Made by a program: the position numbers and the translations under genes
Assembly (NCBI RefSeq): GCF_002002735.1
Contig: NZ_MUNY01000048.1
Location: forward strand, 1 to 64,000
Reading direction: 5' to 3'
DNA: 64,000 nucleotides
Source of the DNA: Algoriphagus sp. A40
Lineage (GTDB): Bacteria > Bacteroidota > Bacteroidia > Cytophagales > Cyclobacteriaceae
Shown here: piece after piece, positions 62,108 through 64,000 of the stretch
How positions within the stretch are numbered: the stretch's first letter is position 1
How the letters are laid out: each line of letters starts with the position of its first letter
The notes under the pieces: model-generated
Databases searched by the model: none
What the model was told of the DNA's origin: nothing
What the model saw: only the letters and a program-made list of their open reading frames with translations

Positions 62108-64000
62108 TTTTGGTTGGATTTTAAAAATGGCGCTCCGGGATTTCCGGAAGAACCTCTCGCGGCTGTTGCTTTTTGTTTCCTCTATCGTGGTCGGGATTGC
62201 CGCTTTGGTGGCGATCAGCAGTTTTGGAGAAAACCTGACCAAGGATATCGACAACCAGGCTAAGGAGCTTTTGGGGGCTGATTTGGTATTGGAAAACAAC
62301 AAACCGATCGGCGATCAGAAAGTCGATTCACTTGCCACGGAGATGGCATCCGAGGTGAATTTTGCCTCCATGGTGGCTTTTCCAAGTACTGGAGCAAGTA
62401 GGCTGACTCAGGTCAGAGCTTTGGAAGGAAATTTTCCTTTTTACGGAAAACTGGAAACAATTCCTGCGGAAGGTGATGCAGATTTCAGAAATGGAGGCAA
62501 AAAGGCTTTGGTTGAAAAGACCTTGATGGCGCAGTTCAATGCAAAAGTAGGGGATTTGATCAAAGTCGGGGCAGTCACTTTTCAGATAGCCGGAGAGCTT
62601 CAAAAAGTGCCTGGACAGACCGGGATCACAGCCACGGTGGCACCGGCAGTTTACATCCCTATGGCATTCCTTCAGGAAACCGGCCTAGTCCAATACGGTA
62701 GCCGGGTGGAGTACAACCGCTATTTGCAGTTTGCAACCGGCACGAATGTCGATGAACTTATCAAACCCTATGAAGAACAATGGGAGCTGGATCGGGTAGA
62801 CGCGGATACGGTCGAAGACAGAAAGGAATCCACAGGCCGTTCCTTTGCCAATCTTTCCAATTTTCTTAGTCTTGTTGCCTTCATTGCATTGCTCCTCGGA
62901 TGTGTGGGAGTAGCTTCTGCGGTCAATGTTTTTGTGAAAGAAAAGCTGGCTTCGGTGGCCGTATTGAGATGCCTTGGGGTTTCATCCCGAGATGTTTTGT
63001 TGATTTATTTGGCAGAGATTATGGTTATGGGCCTTGTCGGAGCATTTTTAGGTTCAGGATTGGGGACAGCATTGCAATATGTTTTGCCGGCGGTTTTTTC
63101 GGATTTTCTACCTGTTGAGGTCAATGTCGGGGTTTCATGGATTTCAGTAGGATTTGGAATCATCACCGGATTGTTTGTTTCAATTCTTTTTGCGCTTCTG
63201 CCTTTGCTCAAAGTGCGGAATGTATCGCCGATGGCCACACTTCGACCCGAAACAGCCGATACCACTTTGATGAAGGATCCTCTTCGATGGTTGGTTATTT
63301 TGGGGATTTTGTTGTTCATCTGGGGTTTTAGCTTTTTCCTGCTGAAGGACTGGAAGCTTGCTTTAGGCTTTACAGGATTTGTACTTGTAGCATTCGGAGC
63401 ACTTTGGGGTGTCGGCCAATTCATAATGTGGGCAGTGAGAAAATTCCTGCCGATTTCTCTGGAATACACTTGGAGACAGGCTTTGGCCAATTTGTATCGG
63501 CCAAATAACCAGACGATCTCCTTGATTGCGACCATCGGATTGGGTACAGCTATGATTGCCACGCTTTTTTTTCTGCAAAATCAACTGCTTGAGGAAGCCA
63601 AGTTTGCTGACAAAGAAGATCAACCCAATATGTTGATGTTTGATATCCAAAGCGCCCAATTGGATGAGGTAAGGTCAAAAGTGCAAAACCGAAACCTGCC
63701 GATTATGCAGGAAGTGGCGATTGTGACCATGCAGCTGAATGAAATCAACGGTGTGGACAAAAAGGAAAATGAGGATTTGCCGGATGATAAAGATTACTCC
63801 CGCTGGCTTTACAACCGAGAATTTCGGGTAACCTACCGCGATACTTTGATTTCTTCCGAGACGATTACGGCTGGGGAATTGGTTCCTTTGGGAGCAAGAG
63901 GTGACAGTATTTTTGTCTCTTTGGAAAAAGGATTCGGAGAAGGTAACGGGCTGAAAATCGGTGATGAAATCGAATTCAATGTTCAGGGTAGACCAATCAA
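62100..64000 (+). CDS. ybbP: FtsX-like ABC permease (YbbP-like), cut by the window edge
   Basis: Begins at the ATG at 62100 (MPDFGWILKMALRDFRKNLSRLL), overlapping the ATPase by eight bases, and stays open to the last base, 633 codons, so its 3' end lies outside. An N-terminal transmembrane helix (about 22-42), a periplasmic MacB-type loop, then FtsX-like transmembrane helices at about 255-355 (FLSLVAFIALLLGCVGVASAVNVFVKEKLASVAVLRCLG in outline), and a further helix block from about 395. The full protein is expected to have about 830 residues with two FtsX units. Confidence 0.9.
   Translation, partial: MPDFGWILKMALRDFRKNLSRLLLFVSSIVVGIAALVAISSFGENLTKDIDNQAKELLGADLVLENNKPIGDQKVDSLATEMASEVNFASMVAFPSTGASRLTQVRALEGNFPFYGKLETIPAEGDADFRNGGKKALVEKTLMAQFNAKVGDLIKVGAVTFQIAGELQKVPGQTGITATVAPAVYIPMAFLQETGLVQYGSRVEYNRYLQFATGTNVDELIKPYEEQWELDRVDADTVEDRKESTGRSFANLSNFLSLVAFIALLLGCVGVASAVNVFVKEKLASVAVLRCLGVSSRDVLLIYLAEIMVMGLVGAFLGSGLGTALQYVLPAVFSDFLPVEVNVGVSWISVGFGIITGLFVSILFALLPLLKVRNVSPMATLRPETADTTLMKDPLRWLVILGILLFIWGFSFFLLKDWKLALGFTGFVLVAFGALWGVGQFIMWAVRKFLPISLEYTWRQALANLYRPNNQTISLIATIGLGTAMIATLFFLQNQLLEEAKFADKEDQPNMLMFDIQSAQLDEVRSKVQNRNLPIMQEVAIVTMQLNEINGVDKKENEDLPDDKDYSRWLYNREFRVTYRDTLISSETITAGELVPLGARGDSIFVSLEKGFGEGNGLKIGDEIEFNVQGRPI

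Overview
The window reads as chromosome of a member of the Bacteroidota, most likely Cytophagales and probably near Cyclobacteriaceae/Algoriphagus (inference; no search was run). Support: TAnnTTTG-type -7 promoter boxes, few Shine-Dalgarno sites, DUF4293, the GlmU-family two-domain sugar nucleotidyltransferase, HisK/LytTR two-component pairs, a TonB receptor, ECF sigma/anti-sigma pairs and type B L31. There is no rRNA, CRISPR array, prophage or classical insertion sequence.

Layout. 0.2-3.1 kb: ammonium transporter and an outer-membrane porin, followed by a gene-free stretch with a promoter-like box, nested pairing and a terminator (candidate small RNA). 3.5-10.2 kb: divalent-metal HME-RND efflux operon (small exported protein, CzcC-, CzcB- and CzcA-like, beta-barrel). 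10.5-18.2 kb: MetA-type transporter, GroES-like protein, dnaK, MOSC protein, hemE, and small envelope genes. 18.2-23.4 kb: ABC exporter, truA, DUF4293, and a sigma/anti-sigma/outer-membrane operon. 23.6-29 kb: a PLP trans-sulfuration enzyme, then a sensor operon of an intact HisK-type kinase, a degenerate paralogue that has lost its catalytic residues, a LytTR regulator, and an upstream secreted protein with seven SDHFK-type repeats. 29-33.1 kb: M1 peptidase and TonB receptor.

33.2-34.5 kb is the most unusual part. Two tRNA-Val genes are followed, in transcription order, by three head-to-tail 359-bp units. Each unit carries an 82-codon GIY-YIG nuclease frame whose stop codon lies inside a tRNA-shaped sequence with no acceptor stem, and then a terminator. 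Two units are identical over 359 bp; the third has diverged and lost its ATG.

34.7-44.9 kb: rarA, threonine aldolase, DUF2721, a second sigma/anti-sigma pair, lpdA, fabG, a MazF-type toxin-antitoxin pair, pruA, a YjjG-type nucleotidase and an ArsR regulator. 45-54 kb: rpmE2, GlmU-family protein, then a compact run holB - zinc protease - rimK - hemC - peptidyl-prolyl isomerase - RmlD-like reductase, four of whose junctions are 4 bases apart or overlap by 4, followed by an NSS transporter. 54-64 kb: CheY-like regulator, beta-barrel, large BNR-repeat protein, a gluconate dehydrogenase subunit 3/GMC oxidoreductase pair, and the conserved tesA-like/ybbA/ybbP locus, whose permease runs off the right edge.

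The genes form several independent units rather than one pathway. hemE and hemC are both heme-synthesis genes but lie about 34 kb apart. Many intergenic gaps hold simple AT-rich repeat words (TTTACGATTTACGA, AAGACTTGAGA, AATTTCAAATTTC), one pair forming a 160-bp inverted-repeat element.
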